The notes beneath the pieces were generated by a model that saw only the letters and a list, made by a program, of their open reading frames with translations, was not told the origin of the DNA and did not search any database. Below are positions 63,855-64,000 of a DNA stretch of 64,000 bases, one piece after another; positions within the stretch are counted from its first letter, which is position 1; every line of letters starts with the position of its first letter. Source of the stretch: an uncultured Halomonas sp. GTDB taxonomy: Bacteria > Pseudomonadota > Gammaproteobacteria > Pseudomonadales > Halomonadaceae. The DNA is taken from the NCBI RefSeq assembly GCF_946887195.1, contig NZ_CAMPKE010000010.1:1-64000 (forward strand). The letters are read 5' to 3'. Made by a program: the position numbers and the translations under genes.

Positions 63855-63974
63855 ATCGCGACGCATGCACCCACCGCGCCGTGAACCGGGGACGGGCGGG
63901 TTTCGGTTTGTTGACTGACTGCCTTCCGCTACCTGCCGAAGCTGTCCGCTCTTTTCCAACAACGAGCGGACACC

Positions 63975-64000
63975 ATGGCAACCACCAACGAACCCCTGCA
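63975..64000 (+). CDS. Start of the next ICE gene, truncated by the window edge
   Basis: ATG at 63975 (MATTNEPL...) with GAGCGGA upstream. Only eight codons are visible. In this element family a TIGR03761/InrR-type gene or ssb usually follows the replication gene, but the fragment is too short to assign. Confidence 0.45.

Larger units (their letters stand above)
56952..64000. mobile_element. ICEclc/PFGI-type integrative and conjugative element, one end
   Basis: The element runs from the 18 bp attachment site to beyond the window. It has the conserved gene order of the maintenance/regulatory end of this family: AlpA-like regulator, ParA, Shi-like small protein, ParB, DUF2857, STY4528-type replication protein. 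The integrase and the tRNA-Gly gene are expected at the other end, outside the window, as are conjugation genes. No cargo resistance or catabolic genes are seen in the 7 kb visible. Confidence 0.88.

Overview
The window looks like a chromosome segment of a Halomonas-like gammaproteobacterium (Halomonadaceae). The basis is high GC, the gene content (YcgN, YcgL and RNase D together, dnaX-ybaB-recR, a tripartite tricarboxylate transporter, Aap-type amino-acid import) and protein similarity recognised by eye. No database search was possible, so the genus is an inference.

Layout. Positions 1-21600 carry mostly core genes: hrpA, an acyl-CoA ligase, a class II glutamine amidotransferase, a von Willebrand A / membrane protein operon, oligopeptidase B, and the minus-strand groups rnd-ycgL-ycgN and dnaX-ybaB-recR. 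Two related ~140 bp structured repeats sit inside these last two groups. The 4.5S (SRP) RNA gene follows on the minus strand, then an ATP-grasp enzyme paired with a 678-residue protein I do not recognise, and an AbrB-family membrane protein. Positions 21690-29530 hold tctCBA (solute-binding protein plus two membrane subunits) on the minus strand. Divergent from it is a tightly overlapping run of IclR regulator, response regulator, sensor kinase, periplasmic binding protein and tlyA. Positions 29560-40220 hold pldA, the yqjD-yqjE-yqjK set, a YhiN-like flavoprotein, an RND pump with its adaptor, a DMT-type transporter and pncB.

Positions 40270-51505 form an amino-acid scavenging neighbourhood: an Aap-type ABC importer translationally coupled to an isoaspartyl peptidase/asparaginase, a second binding protein, a three-subunit flavin/iron-sulfur amino-acid dehydrogenase resembling HcnABC and opine or D-hydroxyproline dehydrogenases, two LysR regulators and a RidA imine deaminase. 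A decayed hicA next to an intact hicB, tRNA-Ser(GGA), a thioesterase-like protein, a nitroreductase, queF and an ABC-2 exporter follow.

At 56952 an 18 bp copy of the tRNA-Gly(GCC) 3' end marks one boundary of an ICEclc/PFGI-type integrative and conjugative element that runs off the right edge. Inside it are an IS66 scar, an unknown 248-residue protein, an AlpA-like regulator, ParA, a small Shi-like protein, ParB, a DUF2857 protein and a STY4528-type replication protein. The last contains a DnaA box and 15 bp palindromic repeats, and is followed by two identical-arm 17 bp palindromes. The chromosome just outside the boundary carries two tandem repeats that look derived from the same tRNA-Gly 3' end.
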